The notes: generated from the letters alone by a model not told the origin. Counted from the stretch's first letter, positions 8,581 through 17,536 are shown. The stretch: DNA of 64,000 nt from CBDFNC01 sp965249895 (GCA_965249895.1 CBDFNC010000005.1:1984001-2048000), one strand, 5' to 3'. Program-made: numbers and translations.

Positions 8581-9375
8581 CCACAAAACGAACAGCAGGG
8601 CGACACCCAGTAAGAGTCGATATATGACAAAGGGTGTCATCCCCACTCTATCCAGCAGCTTCAGGAATACATGAATACAGGCCAGCGCACTGACAAAGGA
8701 AAGCACCACTCCAAGGCTCAAGGCCATCCAGTCTACCGCTTCTCCCGACATAATGAGCTTTAGCGTTAGGTAACCCCCGGCCATCAGGATAATGGGGATA
8801 GACATTAAGAACGAGAAGCGGGCCGCCGCCTGCCTGGTTAGCCCTAGCATCAATCCGGCGGTCATGGTGATACCGGAGCGGGACGTACCCGGGATCAGCG
8901 CTACAGCCTGCGCCAAGCCAATGATCAAAGCGGCTTTCCAGCCAGTCTGATATTCAGACTTAACCTGGGTTGCTTGGCGATCGGCCCACCACAATAACAA
9001 GCCAAATCCAATCGTTGCAGCTGCAATCACATAACCACTGCGCAAATAGACTTCAACAAAGTCTTTTGCCAGTAAACCGATGACACCAGCGGGTATGGTC
9101 GCCAATATTACCCACCAGGCAAGCTTGCTATCCTGGGTTTGCTCTCCGCCCATTAAAGAGCCGGTCCAGGCTACAAACATAGCGGCGACTTCTTTCCTGA
9201 AATAAAGTAATACCGCAGCCAGCGAGCCCACATGGACGGCGACATCAAACGCCAGTCCCTGATCCTGCCAACCCAGGATCTGGGAAGGTAAAATAAGGTG
9301 AGCCGAACTGGAAACGGGTAAGAATTCGGTTAACCCCTGAACAATGGCAAGCACAAAGATTTCTAGGGTTGTCAT
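8578..9375 (-). CDS. uppP: Undecaprenyl-diphosphatase (BacA/UppP)
   Basis: A 265-residue polytopic membrane protein. The two family motifs are present: QGLTEFLPVSSSAHL near residues 14-28 and PGTSRSGIT near 162-170. It removes a phosphate from undecaprenyl pyrophosphate to recycle the lipid carrier for peptidoglycan and O-antigen building. It is the last gene of the folB-folK-uppP set, transcribed leftwards, 9 bp after folK. Its stop codon lies in the edge of repeat A. Confidence 0.96.
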   Translation of the reverse strand: MTTLEIFVLAIVQGLTEFLPVSSSAHLILPSQILGWQDQGLAFDVAVHVGSLAAVLLYFRKEVAAMFVAWTGSLMGGEQTQDSKLAWWVILATIPAGVIGLLAKDFVEVYLRSGYVIAAATIGFGLLLWWADRQATQVKSEYQTGWKAALIIGLAQAVALIPGTSRSGITMTAGLMLGLTRQAAARFSFLMSIPIILMAGGYLTLKLIMSGEAVDWMALSLGVVLSFVSALACIHVFLKLLDRVGMTPFVIYRLLLGVALLFVLW

Positions 9376-9384
9376 ATATATTCT

Positions 9385-9873
9385 CTAGCGCCAGTGAAAG
9401 GCGACTTTCCATAGTTTTTGTTGGTTTTTATCGTAGTCAGACCACAACTTCTCGTAAGATTGACCCGCAACCGGATGGAGCAAGTTGGGGGCCAATTCAG
9501 CAAGAGGCCATAGCACAAAGGCATTTTTGGTGATCTCATTCCTGGGAATTTGCACCCCAAGCTCCATGATAACATCGTCGTATAACAGTAAATCGAGATC
9601 TAAAGTACGCGGGGCAAACTTTTTTATCTGGCACTTACGGCCATTGTTCTTCTCTATTTCTTTTAGTCTGACAGTCACCTCTAAGGGAGAAAGTTCCGTC
9701 TTTGCCCCCACCACCAGATTATAAAAATCATCACCAGAAAACCCGACCGCTTCACTCTCAAAGACACTGGATAAGGTCAGCTCGCCAAATAAGGCAAACA
9801 TGGCATCTAAGCCAGCGCTAATATGTTGATGCATGTTTATATTGGAGCCGACACTTATATAGATCTGCGCCAT
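9385..9873 (-). CDS. folK: 2-amino-4-hydroxy-6-hydroxymethyldihydropteridine diphosphokinase
   Basis: 162 residues. HPPK signatures are visible: the N-terminal YISVGSNIN, then FYNLVV near residue 51, the basic stretch NNGRKCQIKKFAPR, and RTLDLDLLLYDD at about 88-99 with the Mg-binding aspartates. It transfers pyrophosphate from ATP to the pterin in folate synthesis. Its start overlaps the folB stop by one base (TGATG-type coupling), so the two are translationally coupled. Confidence 0.95.
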   Translation of the reverse strand: MAQIYISVGSNINMHQHISAGLDAMFALFGELTLSSVFESEAVGFSGDDFYNLVVGAKTELSPLEVTVRLKEIEKNNGRKCQIKKFAPRTLDLDLLLYDDVIMELGVQIPRNEITKNAFVLWPLAELAPNLLHPVAGQSYEKLWSDYDKNQQKLWKVAFHWR

Positions 9874-10226
9874 CAGGCTATGCCTCTTTCTATCTGCACG
9901 CCAACGGTCGCTGCGGCGGCTACAGCTCCGGGTTTACTCAGGGTCACCCTTAACCAGGTCAACTTGTATTCATCCAAGATCAGGGCCGCCACACGCTCCG
10001 CCATGGTCTCAATTAATTCGAAATGATTATCCTGGGCAAACTCAATGACTTTTTGCGATAACACGGCATAATCCAACGCTTTGTTTATATCGTCATTTAA
10101 CGCAGCGGGTTTATTGTCGAAGCCCAAATCCAAATCAAACACCAACTTCTGTTTTATCTCTTTTTCCCACTCGTAAACACCTATGGTGGTTAATACCTCA
10201 AGGGATTTTATAAAGACTATGTCCAT
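9873..10226 (-). CDS. folB: Dihydroneopterin aldolase
   Basis: 117 residues with the FolB fold: DIVFIKSLEVLTTIGVYEWE at the N-terminus, the catalytic-region FELIETMAERVAALIL near 75-90, and a C-terminal VTLSKPGAV motif. It converts dihydroneopterin to hydroxymethyl-dihydropterin and glycolaldehyde, the step before FolK. It is first in a leftward folB-folK-uppP operon and divergent from plsY, the standard gammaproteobacterial order. Confidence 0.95.
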   Translation of the reverse strand: MDIVFIKSLEVLTTIGVYEWEKEIKQKLVFDLDLGFDNKPAALNDDINKALDYAVLSQKVIEFAQDNHFELIETMAERVAALILDEYKLTWLRVTLSKPGAVAAAATVGVQIERGIA

Positions 10227-10339
10227 GTTTTTAGACCATTAAATTAGGGGCTACCCGCCCAGGCAAATTCGGCGTATCATCAATACACACAGGGAGGGGG
10301 ATAATACCCCAAAAGCAGAGTCGGAAAAACCAGGTTTCA

Positions 10340-10939
10340 ATGACGGCACTTGTATTTGTCCTTATCATTAGCACCTATTTATTAGGTTCCATCTCCAGTG
10401 CAGTGCTTATCTGCAAGCTCGGCGGCCTGCCTGATCCTCGCCAACATGGCTCGAAAAACCCTGGGGCGACTAATGTACTCAGGCTGGGGGGCAAGCAATC
10501 GGCTATCTGGGTATTGCTTTGTGATATGTTAAAAGGCACCTTGCCTGTGTATGGCGCTTATGCCCTGGGCATAGAGCCTTTCTATATTGGCTTGGTTGGT
10601 ATTGCCGCTTGTTTGGGGCATATATACCCAATTTTCTTTCATTTTCAAGGTGGTAAGGGGGTTGCAACCGCCTTAGGCGCCTTATTGCCGTTAGGCATGG
10701 ATGTTGCCGGAGCCCTGGTTGGCACCTGGTTGCTCGTGGTGGCTGTTAGCGGGTACTCTTCCCTGGCTGCGTTAATTACAGCCCTTTTATCTCCCCTCTA
10801 TACCTACCTGATTAAGCCTGAATACACCTTACCCGTGGCCATGTTGTCCTGCCTTATCATACTCAGACATCATCAGAATATAGTACGGCTGTTAAAAGGT
10901 GATGAACTGAAGATCTGGAAGAAGCTGAATAAAGGGTAA
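10340..10939 (+). CDS. plsY: Glycerol-3-phosphate acyltransferase PlsY
   Basis: 199 residues with about five membrane segments and the three PlsY motifs: GSISSAVL, the GSKNPGATNVLR segment near residue 38, and FQGGKGVATALG near 100-111. It transfers acyl groups from acyl-phosphate to glycerol-3-phosphate, the first committed step of phospholipid synthesis. It is divergent from folB, as in many gammaproteobacteria. A copy of repeat A lies immediately downstream. Confidence 0.96.
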   Translation: MTALVFVLIISTYLLGSISSAVLICKLGGLPDPRQHGSKNPGATNVLRLGGKQSAIWVLLCDMLKGTLPVYGAYALGIEPFYIGLVGIAACLGHIYPIFFHFQGGKGVATALGALLPLGMDVAGALVGTWLLVVAVSGYSSLAALITALLSPLYTYLIKPEYTLPVAMLSCLIILRHHQNIVRLLKGDELKIWKKLNKG

Positions 10940-10954
10940 CAATTGCTGCTTTGG

Positions 10955-11066
10955 TAGGAGCAGATGCCTCTTTATAGGCAAAAAGGGCGAAGCCAGCGTC
11001 CACAAGGTTCGCCGAACGCGTATCCATGCATTTAACATCTCATCCCTGAGATGGATTCGGCTCCTA
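10955..11066 (+). repeat. Dispersed repeat A, copy 3 (full length)
   Basis: A full-length 112-bp copy starting TAGGAGCAGATGCCTCTTTA and ending GATTCGGCTCCTA. The terminal TAGGAGC/GCTCCTA inverted repeat is visible. It lies between the converging plsY and tsaD genes. Confidence 0.85.
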
Positions 11067-11098
11067 CAGCGCCATCTGAATTTGTTACCCTCGTTTAA

Positions 11099-11124
11099 CC
11101 CTACCTTCTATAACGAAGGTAGGG
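11099..11124 (-). terminator. Hairpin over the tsaD stop codon
   Basis: A ten-base perfect inverted repeat CCCTACCTTC / GAAGGTAGGG with a six-base loop. The tsaD stop codon lies in it. There is no clear T run after it, so it may stabilise the mRNA end rather than terminate. Confidence 0.5.
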
Positions 11125-12121
11125 TATCAATAGGCCATCTTGGTTTTGCCTTAACAGACAATCCTTCAAATTGCCCCGCTTTTAACCTCTGCAAGCCTGC
11201 ATAGGCAATCATAGCGCCGTTATCGGTACAAAACTCGGTTCTGGGATAAAACACCTGACCCTGAAGGCTTGTCATTAACGTCGCCAGCTGTTGCCTTAAA
11301 TAACCATTGGCGCTTACACCTCCTGCGATCACCAGGGTATTCAGCCCGGTTTGTTTCAGTGCCCGTTTACACTTGATGGCCAGGGTATCCACCACTGCCT
11401 GCTGGAAAGCAAACGCGATATCGGCTCTGGTCTGCTCATCATCCCCTTCAGAACGTATGGTATTGGCGGCAAAGGTTTTTAATCCGCTGAAGCTAAAGTC
11501 TAACCCCGGCCTGTCTGTCATCGGCCGCGGGAAGCGGAAACGACCTTCGGCGCCTTTTTCCGCCAGCTTGGACAATAGTGGACCACCCGGGTAATCCAGC
11601 CCCATTAACTTAGCGGTTTTATCAAAGGCTTCACCTGCGGCATCATCGACACTTTCACCGAGGATTTCATATTGACCTATGGCTTCGACTTTCACCATCA
11701 TGGTATGGCCACCGGACACCAAGAGTGCAACAAATGGAAATTCAGGATGGTTATCTTCCAACATAGGCGCCAATAAGTGCCCTTCCATATGGTGAACAGC
11801 CACCGCAGGTTTTTTCCAGGCATAAGCCAAGCTGCGACCGATAGTTGAACCCACCAACAAGGCGCCGACCAGGCCAGGGCCTGCGGTATAAGCGATGCCG
11901 TCAATATCATCTTTGCTGCAGCTGGCTTGTGCCAGCGCTTCTTTTATAAGCGGAATGGTTTTGCGCACATGGTCCCGTGACGCCAGTTCCGGCACCACAC
12001 CACCATAATCTGCATGTAACTTCACCTGACTGTATAAGGCATGGGACAGTAGCCCTTGTTTATCATCATAAATAGCCACCCCTGTTTCATCACAGGAAGT
12101 TTCTAAACCCAGGATCCGCAT
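11108..12121 (-). CDS. tsaD: tRNA N6-adenosine threonylcarbamoyltransferase
   Basis: 337 residues from the ATG at 12121 (MRILGLETSCDETG), which has a GGAG site ten bases upstream. A start 45 bp further out is possible but adds residues foreign to the family. The metal-binding HxxxH is in HHMEGH (about residues 110-115), with SGGHTMMV near 137 and FSFSGLKT near 226. It transfers the threonylcarbamoyl group to A37 of ANN-decoding tRNAs, with TsaB and TsaE. Divergent from rpsU, the classical gene order. Confidence 0.96.
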   Translation of the reverse strand: MRILGLETSCDETGVAIYDDKQGLLSHALYSQVKLHADYGGVVPELASRDHVRKTIPLIKEALAQASCSKDDIDGIAYTAGPGLVGALLVGSTIGRSLAYAWKKPAVAVHHMEGHLLAPMLEDNHPEFPFVALLVSGGHTMMVKVEAIGQYEILGESVDDAAGEAFDKTAKLMGLDYPGGPLLSKLAEKGAEGRFRFPRPMTDRPGLDFSFSGLKTFAANTIRSEGDDEQTRADIAFAFQQAVVDTLAIKCKRALKQTGLNTLVIAGGVSANGYLRQQLATLMTSLQGQVFYPRTEFCTDNGAMIAYAGLQRLKAGQFEGLSVKAKPRWPIDTLPSL

Positions 12122-12291
12122 TCTTTTTCTCCAATAACTGCTGGAAAGGGAGTATTCTTTGCGCAAAGCGCGCGCTAGTTTAACTGCGCTGTGCCCGATT
12201 AACCAGCCCTGAATTAGCCCGTTTCATTAAGTGTTCATCGGCATTTAAACAAACAAAGCTATACTTTTTTACTCTAGGCATTTGATCAGGG

Positions 12292-12321
12292 TTTACAAAT
12301 ACCCCCAGATCAGATTAAAAT
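12292..12321 (+). promoter_or_regulatory. Sigma-70 type promoter of the rpsU-yqeY-dnaG-rpoD group
   Basis: TTTACA at 12292-12297 and TAAAAT at 12316-12321, with an 18-bp spacer, lie about 70 bp before rpsU. Confidence 0.6.
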
Positions 12322-12392
12322 TCCGCACCATTTTTAAACACACTGGTCATTTTACGGCCGGGCTAATTGTAACACCTTGAGGTGATAGGCAT

Positions 12393-12608
12393 ATGCCAGT
12401 AATAAAAGTACGTGAAAACGAGCCCTTCGACGTAGCACTGCGTCGCTTTAAACGTTCATGCGAAAAAGCAGGTATCCTTTCAGAAGTTCGCCGTCGCGAA
12501 TACTATGAAAAACCAACTACAGTTCGCAAACGCGCTAAAGCATCAGCAGTTAAGCGTCACCTGAAGAAGCTTGCTCGCGAAAACGCACGTCGCGTTCGTC
12601 TTTACTAA
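12393..12608 (+). CDS. rpsU: 30S ribosomal protein bS21
   Basis: 71 residues beginning MPVIKVRENEPFDVALRRFK with the basic C-terminal tail KLARENARRVRLY, the complete bS21 sequence type. A good AGGTGA site precedes the ATG. It starts the macromolecular synthesis group that here runs rpsU, yqeY, dnaG, rpoD. The order and divergent tsaD match Shewanella and Vibrio relatives. Confidence 0.98.
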   Translation: MPVIKVRENEPFDVALRRFKRSCEKAGILSEVRRREYYEKPTTVRKRAKASAVKRHLKKLARENARRVRLY

Positions 12609-12620
12609 GAGGCGAATTCT

Positions 12621-13064
12621 ATGTCCCTGACTGATCAGCTTAGAGAGCAACAAAAAGGCGCCATGCGTGCCAAGGATAAAATTCGTTTGGGTTCTATCCG
12701 CATGCTGCTGGCGGAAATCAAACAACGTGAGATCGATAATCGCGTTGTATTGAACGATGAGGATGTTATCGGCGTTATCACCAAAATGGTGAAACAGCGT
12801 AAAGATTCCATTACTCAGTTCGAACAAGCCGATCGCCAGGACCTTGCTGATAAAGAAAAGTCTGAATTGGCTGTTCTACAAGAGTTCTTGCCACAGCCAC
12901 TTTCCGAAGAGGAAGTGGACGTGCTGATAACTGCCGCTCTGGAATCTTCCGGCGCAGCAGGAATGCAAGATATGGGCAAGGTCATGGGTATACTGAAACC
13001 TCAGGTTCAGGGCCGTGCAGACATGGGCGCTATTAGCGGCAAAATTAGAGCTCGCTTAGCTTAA
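12621..13064 (+). CDS. yqeY: GatB/YqeY domain protein
   Basis: 147 residues, all helical, with the YqeY signatures LRMLLAEIKQREID-type near 30 and FLPQPLSEEE near 90. It ends GKVMGILKPQVQGRADMGAISGKIRARL. The domain is the tRNA-binding tail domain of GatB found as a free protein; its role in the cell is unclear. It lies 12 bp after rpsU and before dnaG, its usual place in Alteromonadales. Confidence 0.93.
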   Translation: MSLTDQLREQQKGAMRAKDKIRLGSIRMLLAEIKQREIDNRVVLNDEDVIGVITKMVKQRKDSITQFEQADRQDLADKEKSELAVLQEFLPQPLSEEEVDVLITAALESSGAAGMQDMGKVMGILKPQVQGRADMGAISGKIRARLA

Positions 13065-13088
13065 TCCCCTGTCATAGCTGCATAGAAT

Positions 13089-13127
13089 AAGCCGTACTTT
13101 CTTTTGAACGTACGGCTTGTTTTTTTT
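13089..13127 (+). terminator. Terminator/attenuator between yqeY and dnaG
   Basis: Nine-base stem AAGCCGTAC / GTACGGCTT (13089-13097, 13110-13118) followed by GTTTTTTTT. It ends ten bases before the dnaG ATG and resembles the partial terminator between rpsU and dnaG in E. coli, which lowers primase output. Confidence 0.85.
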
Positions 13128-13137
13128 AAGGTGCTTA

Positions 13138-14898
13138 ATGGCTGGAAAAATCCCCCGTAATTTTATCGACGATTTACTTAATCGTACCGATATTGTCGAT
13201 TTAATCGATTCCAGAGTCAGGCTTAAAAAAGCCGGTAAAAACTACCAGGCTTGCTGCCCATTTCATAACGAAAAGTCCCCCTCATTTTCCGTCAGTCCAG
13301 AGAAACAGTTTTACCATTGCTTTGGTTGTGGGGCTCATGGCAACGCACTGAGTTTCCTGATGGAGTACGACGGACTGGAATTTGTTGACGCAGTCGAAGA
13401 TCTCGCCAGCCTGTTTGGTCTGGATGTGCCCAGAGAGCAGTCCAGCGGAGGCTACAGCAAACCTGCCAACCAGGCGGTCAAAAAAGACCTCTACCAGCTA
13501 ATGGAGCAAGTGGCTCAGTTTTATCAAAGCCAGCTGAGATCTCATGCCAACAGTAAACAGGTGGTCGAGTATCTTAAAAACCGCGGCCTGAGTGGTGAGG
13601 TATGCCAACGCTTCGGCATTGGTTACTCTCCTGACAACTGGGATGAAGTCAGAAAGCATTTTGGCAAAAATAAACAAGCTGAACAACAGCTGATAGATAC
13701 AGGCGTCTTAATAGAAAAAGAACGAGGCGGCAGCTATGACCGCTTCCGCGATCGGGTGATGTTCCCTATCCGGGATAAGCGGGGCCGGGTGATCGGTTTT
13801 GGTGGCCGTGTACTTGGCGATGGCACACCAAAATACCTGAACTCACCGGAAACACCTATCTTCCATAAGGGGCGCGAACTTTACGGCTTGTATGAAGTGA
13901 AAAAAGCCCATAAAGATGTTAACCGTATTCTGGTAGTGGAAGGATATATGGATGTGGTTGCCCTGGCCCAGTTTGGGATCGATTATTCGGTGGCTTCCCT
14001 TGGCACCAGCACCACTCCAGAACATACCCAATCTCTGTTACGTACCAGCGATGAAGTCGTATGTTGTTATGACGGTGACAGGGCGGGCCGGGATGCCGCT
14101 TGGCGCGCCCTGGAAAATGCCCTGCCCCAGTTACAAGACGGCAAAACGTTAAAATTTATGTTTTTGCCCGATGGCGAAGATCCAGATTCCATGGTACGCC
14201 AGGAAGGTAAAGAAGCATTTGAGCAAAGGATCGCACAAGCCAAACCCTTGTCGGATTTTTTGTTTGAACACCTGTTAAAACAAGTGGATATGAGCAGCCC
14301 GGACAGTAAGTCCAAACTCGCCCAGCTAGCACTGCCATTAATCGGCAAACTACCAGACGGCATATTTCGCCAGATGATGGAAGAAAAACTCGCCAAATTG
14401 CTGGCTGTTGATCTTTCCGGTGTGAGAAAGCTGCTGCCAAAGCAAGAAAGCCAGGTTAAAAAGAATCAGCCAAAAGCACAAAAAATAACCCCCATGCGTA
14501 TGGCGGTAGCCTTAATTGTGCAATGTCCTGCACTTGCGGCGGAATTACCCCCTTTACCTGAGCTTAAAGAGCTCAATACCCCTGGGGTTAGCCTGTTTTG
14601 CCAACTACTTGAATTGTGCCAAACCCACCCCCATATAACTACTGGCCAGTTATTAGAACACTGGAGAGATACAAAAGAAGGCTCCCAACTAGCAAAATTA
14701 GCAGTGTGGGACCATCATATTGAAGAAGAACAAAAGGAAGCGGTTTTCCTGGACACCCTGGACAAACTGCTTTCGCTCTATATAGAGCAAAAAGAAGAAA
14801 CATTGTTAGCAAAAGCAAGAGTGGGCCAATTAACCGAAGATGAAAAACGCGAGCTTAGTGAATTAATTCAAAGCAGAAAGTTATCACCTTCGAGCTAG
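13138..14898 (+). CDS. dnaG: DNA primase
   Basis: 586 residues from the ATG at 13138 (MAGKIPRNFIDDLLNRTDIV), chosen over an earlier in-frame ATG at 13117 because it matches the family and has AAGGTG upstream. It shows a CHC2 zinc finger at about 40-65 (CPFHNEKSPSFSV and HCFGCGAHG), a TOPRIM core with VVEGYMDV near 262 and YDGDRAGRDAA near 308, and a C-terminal helicase-binding domain. It makes RNA primers at the replication fork. It is preceded by an attenuator-like hairpin. Confidence 0.97.
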   Translation: MAGKIPRNFIDDLLNRTDIVDLIDSRVRLKKAGKNYQACCPFHNEKSPSFSVSPEKQFYHCFGCGAHGNALSFLMEYDGLEFVDAVEDLASLFGLDVPREQSSGGYSKPANQAVKKDLYQLMEQVAQFYQSQLRSHANSKQVVEYLKNRGLSGEVCQRFGIGYSPDNWDEVRKHFGKNKQAEQQLIDTGVLIEKERGGSYDRFRDRVMFPIRDKRGRVIGFGGRVLGDGTPKYLNSPETPIFHKGRELYGLYEVKKAHKDVNRILVVEGYMDVVALAQFGIDYSVASLGTSTTPEHTQSLLRTSDEVVCCYDGDRAGRDAAWRALENALPQLQDGKTLKFMFLPDGEDPDSMVRQEGKEAFEQRIAQAKPLSDFLFEHLLKQVDMSSPDSKSKLAQLALPLIGKLPDGIFRQMMEEKLAKLLAVDLSGVRKLLPKQESQVKKNQPKAQKITPMRMAVALIVQCPALAAELPPLPELKELNTPGVSLFCQLLELCQTHPHITTGQLLEHWRDTKEGSQLAKLAVWDHHIEEEQKEAVFLDTLDKLLSLYIEQKEETLLAKARVGQLTEDEKRELSELIQSRKLSPSS

Positions 14899-14979
14899 TA
14901 TATTTAGCTCATTAGTTTTATAATCGACCACTTTCGCCTATTGCGAGTCACCCTAAAACCCCCTATTCGGATGGAGTCT

Positions 14980-16815
14980 ATGGAGCCAACCCCTCAGTCT
15001 CAGCTTAAACTTCTGGTCGCCAAAGGTAAAGAGCAAGGTTTCTTAACCTATGCGCAGGTGAACGATCATCTGCCGCCAGATATCATCGACTCTGATCAAA
15101 TTGAAGATATTATTCAAATGATCAACGACATGGGTATTCAGGTGGTAGAAAACGCACCCGATGCCGATGACCTGATGCTTTCTGAAGATTCAGCAGATGA
15201 CGATGCAGCAGAAGCAGCAGCCCAAGCCCTTGCCTCAGTAGAATCTGAAATCGGGCGTACTACAGATCCAGTGCGTATGTATATGCGCGAAATGGGTACT
15301 GTAGAACTGCTAACCCGCGAAGGCGAAATCGTCATTGCCAAGCGTATCGAAGAAGGCATTAATACCGTACAAACTTCCGTTTCCGAATACCCGGAAGCCA
15401 TCAACTACCTGCTGGATCAGTGGGATAAGTATGAAGCGGAAGAGATCAAACTGACTGATATTATCTCAGGCTTTGTTGATCCAAATGCAGAAGAAACCTT
15501 AGCGCCTACCGCCACCCATATCGGCTCTGACCTGTCTGACAAAGACCTGGACGACGAAGATAAAGACGGGGACGACGACGAAGAAGAAGAAGAAGGCCGC
15601 AAGGGGCCAGATCCCGAAGAAGCCAAAGAAAAATTTGCCAACCTGCGTGAATCTCACGAAGCAGTAATGGCAAGTGTGGCGAAGAATGGCCGCGCCCATG
15701 CTGATACCCAAAAAGCGATTCAGGCTTTAGCAGACGTTTTCCGCGAATTCCGCATGATCCCGAAACAGTTTGACTATATGGTTCGCAATATGCGAGCGAT
15801 GATGGACAAAATTCGGGTTCAAGAACGCTTGATCCTTAAGATCTGCGTCGAGCAGTGCAAAATGCCGAAAAAGCTTTTTGTCTCGGTATTCCCGGGTCAT
15901 GAAACCAACAGAGCCTGGTTTGATAAAGTACTAGCCTCGGACAAGCCATACTGCGCGGCTCTGACCGTAATCAAAGACGACATCTTACGCTGCACCGTTA
16001 AGCTGGCGAATGCAGAAGCAGAAACCGGTCTGACCATTGCCAACATTAAAGATATCAACCGCCGCATGAGCATAGGTGAAGCCAAGGCTCGCCGTGCGAA
16101 GAAGGAAATGGTTGAAGCCAACTTACGTCTGGTTATTTCTATTGCCAAGAAGTACACCAACCGTGGTTTGCAATTCCTGGATCTTATTCAGGAAGGTAAC
16201 ATTGGCCTGATGAAGGCTGTTGATAAGTTTGAATACCGTCGTGGTTATAAGTTCTCAACTTACGCCACATGGTGGATCCGTCAGGCTATCACCCGATCTA
16301 TTGCGGATCAGGCAAGAACAATACGTATCCCGGTTCACATGATTGAAACCATCAATAAATTGAACCGTATCTCTCGTCAAATGCTGCAGGAAAAGGGTCG
16401 TGAGCCCACTCCTGAAGAGTTGGCAGAGCGTATGATTATGCCGGAAGACAAAATTCGTAAGGTGCTTAAAATCGCCAAAGAGCCAATCTCCATGGAAACA
16501 CCAATTGGTGATGATGAAGATTCGCATCTGGGTGACTTTATCGAGGATAGCACTATCCACTTACCGGTAGACGAAGCCACCAGCGAAAGTCTGAAAAACG
16601 CCACCAACGATGTCCTTGCCGGCCTCACCGCCCGTGAAGCCAAAGTTCTGCGGATGCGTTTTGGCATCGACATGAATACGGACCACACGCTTGAAGAAGT
16701 GGGTAAGCAGTTTGATGTTACCCGTGAGCGTATCCGTCAAATCGAAGCCAAAGCACTGCGTAAACTGCGTCACCCAAGCCGGAGTGAACAGCTTCGCAGC
16801 TTCCTGGACGAATAA
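14980..16815 (+). CDS. rpoD: RNA polymerase sigma factor RpoD (sigma-70)
   Basis: 611 residues from MEPTPQSQLKLLVAKGKEQG at 14980; an ATG nine bases earlier (14971) is also possible. Region 1.1 is followed by 1.2 (DPVRMYMREMGTVELLTREGE), a long acidic non-conserved insert (DDEEEEEGRKGP, about 190-210), region 2 (GLQFLDLIQEGNIGLMKAVDKF and YKFSTYATWWIRQAITR), and region 4 with the helix-turn-helix (LEEVGKQFDVTRERIRQIEA). It is the housekeeping sigma factor, last in the rpsU-yqeY-dnaG-rpoD series. Confidence 0.98.
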   Translation: MEPTPQSQLKLLVAKGKEQGFLTYAQVNDHLPPDIIDSDQIEDIIQMINDMGIQVVENAPDADDLMLSEDSADDDAAEAAAQALASVESEIGRTTDPVRMYMREMGTVELLTREGEIVIAKRIEEGINTVQTSVSEYPEAINYLLDQWDKYEAEEIKLTDIISGFVDPNAEETLAPTATHIGSDLSDKDLDDEDKDGDDDEEEEEGRKGPDPEEAKEKFANLRESHEAVMASVAKNGRAHADTQKAIQALADVFREFRMIPKQFDYMVRNMRAMMDKIRVQERLILKICVEQCKMPKKLFVSVFPGHETNRAWFDKVLASDKPYCAALTVIKDDILRCTVKLANAEAETGLTIANIKDINRRMSIGEAKARRAKKEMVEANLRLVISIAKKYTNRGLQFLDLIQEGNIGLMKAVDKFEYRRGYKFSTYATWWIRQAITRSIADQARTIRIPVHMIETINKLNRISRQMLQEKGREPTPEELAERMIMPEDKIRKVLKIAKEPISMETPIGDDEDSHLGDFIEDSTIHLPVDEATSESLKNATNDVLAGLTAREAKVLRMRFGIDMNTDHTLEEVGKQFDVTRERIRQIEAKALRKLRHPSRSEQLRSFLDE

Positions 16816-16877
16816 ATAGAGGGAAACGTGAACTGTTAGGCTAATAAACCAGCAAACAGTTCATCCCCCCCTAGACA

Positions 16878-16907
16878 GGGCGAGATTAGCTTTATATAAT
16901 CTCGCCC
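16878..16907 (+). terminator. Stem-loop downstream of rpoD
   Basis: Eleven-base stem GGGCGAGATTA / TAATCTCGCCC with an eight-base loop, about 65 bp after rpoD. No T run follows, so it may be an mRNA-stabilising hairpin. Confidence 0.5.
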
Positions 16908-17029
16908 GCTTAACAAGAACAACAAAGCGACCTTTGATATCAGACTGCTACAGCACTTTTTGCTGGCAAGAAATCAGGATGTCGCGCCGGAAGCTCAGCT
17001 TCTGAAAACTAATAGCAACAACAAAATTA

Positions 17030-17106
17030 GGCCCCTTAGCTCAGCTGGTTAGAGCGCCCGACTCATAATCGGTAGGTCCCCTGTTCAAGTCAGGGAGGGG
17101 CCACCA
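17030..17106 (+). tRNA. ileX: tRNA-Ile2 (CAT anticodon, lysidine type)
   Basis: A 77-nt cloverleaf with encoded CCA. The acceptor GGCCCCT pairs with AGGGGCC, the D-stem is GCTC/GAGC, the anticodon loop CTCATAA has CAT at 17064-17066, and the T-stem is CCCTG/CAGGG. The acceptor and D-arm match the E. coli ileX tRNA more than the elongator or initiator tRNA-Met. The C34 is therefore expected to be changed to lysidine to read AUA. Its 3' part serves as the attachment site of the following genomic island. Confidence 0.9.
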
Positions 17107-17111
17107 TTTAA
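17066..17111 (+). other. attL: tRNA-side direct repeat of genomic island
   Basis: 46 bp running from the last anticodon base to five bases past the CCA are identical to 25008-25053. Similarity extends left with one mismatch to 17061/25003. The 7,942-bp offset marks a genomic island inserted in the 3' half of the tRNA gene. Confidence 0.92.
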
Positions 17112-17115
17112 AACA

Positions 17116-17151
17116 AGCACTTAGCGTGAAAACGTTAGGTGCTTTTTTTTT
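17116..17151 (+). terminator. Terminator after tRNA-Ile2
   Basis: Arms AGCAC...GTGCT with an inner ACG/CGT pairing, then a run of nine Ts. A diverged homologue sits at the same place after attR (25057-25089), so the exchanged segment included the terminator. Confidence 0.75.
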
Positions 17152-17156
17152 GCGTG

Positions 17157-17210
17157 GTGACCTATAGGTCACCTATAGGTCACCTATAGGTCACCTATAG
17201 GTCACCTTTT
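17157..17210. repeat. 11-bp dyad direct repeats at the left island end
   Basis: Four tandem copies of ACCTATAGGTC, then a partial ACCTTTT copy. Each unit holds the ten-base palindrome ACCTATAGGT. The 11-bp period places sites on one helix face. Two more copies with the same flank (GGTCACCTTTT, then GGCAAGTC) lie at 24832-24900 inside the right end. This suggests binding sites for the island integrase or excisionase. Confidence 0.85.
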
Positions 17211-17536
17211 AGCATAGGCAAGTCTATTTCTAGGGCTAGAAATATCTCATCATGCTGGCATAACATCGCATTGAATTTCTAACTCTCCTCCATTACAGAT
17301 AGTTCACTTCCGAAAATCCAATCTCGTACAACTACCGACTACAGGGTCACAGTGTCATTCCACAAAAATGGCAAGTACTCATAAACAGACATCATTTCCG
17401 TTTGCGCAGATTGTGGACACTGCGTAAACTACTAGCTGTTCCTTTCCACAAATCGCGGATCTTCATCCCGCGCGTGGTTTATCCCCTTGATTTAAGGCAT
17501 CATATTTTTGTCCATTTAGCAGCCACGAGTTGAACA
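17211..17536. other. Gene-free stretch inside left island end
   Basis: No convincing frame. It holds AT-rich sequence between the dyad repeats and the zinc-ribbon gene, probably its promoter region; no clear hexamers. Confidence 0.5.

Noticed and set aside
15417..15711. Ser-rich and hydrophobic minus-strand frames opposite rpoD
   Set aside because: They are mirror images of the acidic insert of sigma-70 (GAA/GAC repeats) and have no start site or neighbours.
17030..17106. Elongator tRNA-Met
   Set aside because: The CAT anticodon fits, but the GGCCCCT acceptor and the arms match the minor tRNA-Ile2 type that is modified to lysidine.
17157..17210. Plasmid or phage replication iterons
   Set aside because: Adjacent to att sites at both ends with no replication initiator; att-linked function is more likely.
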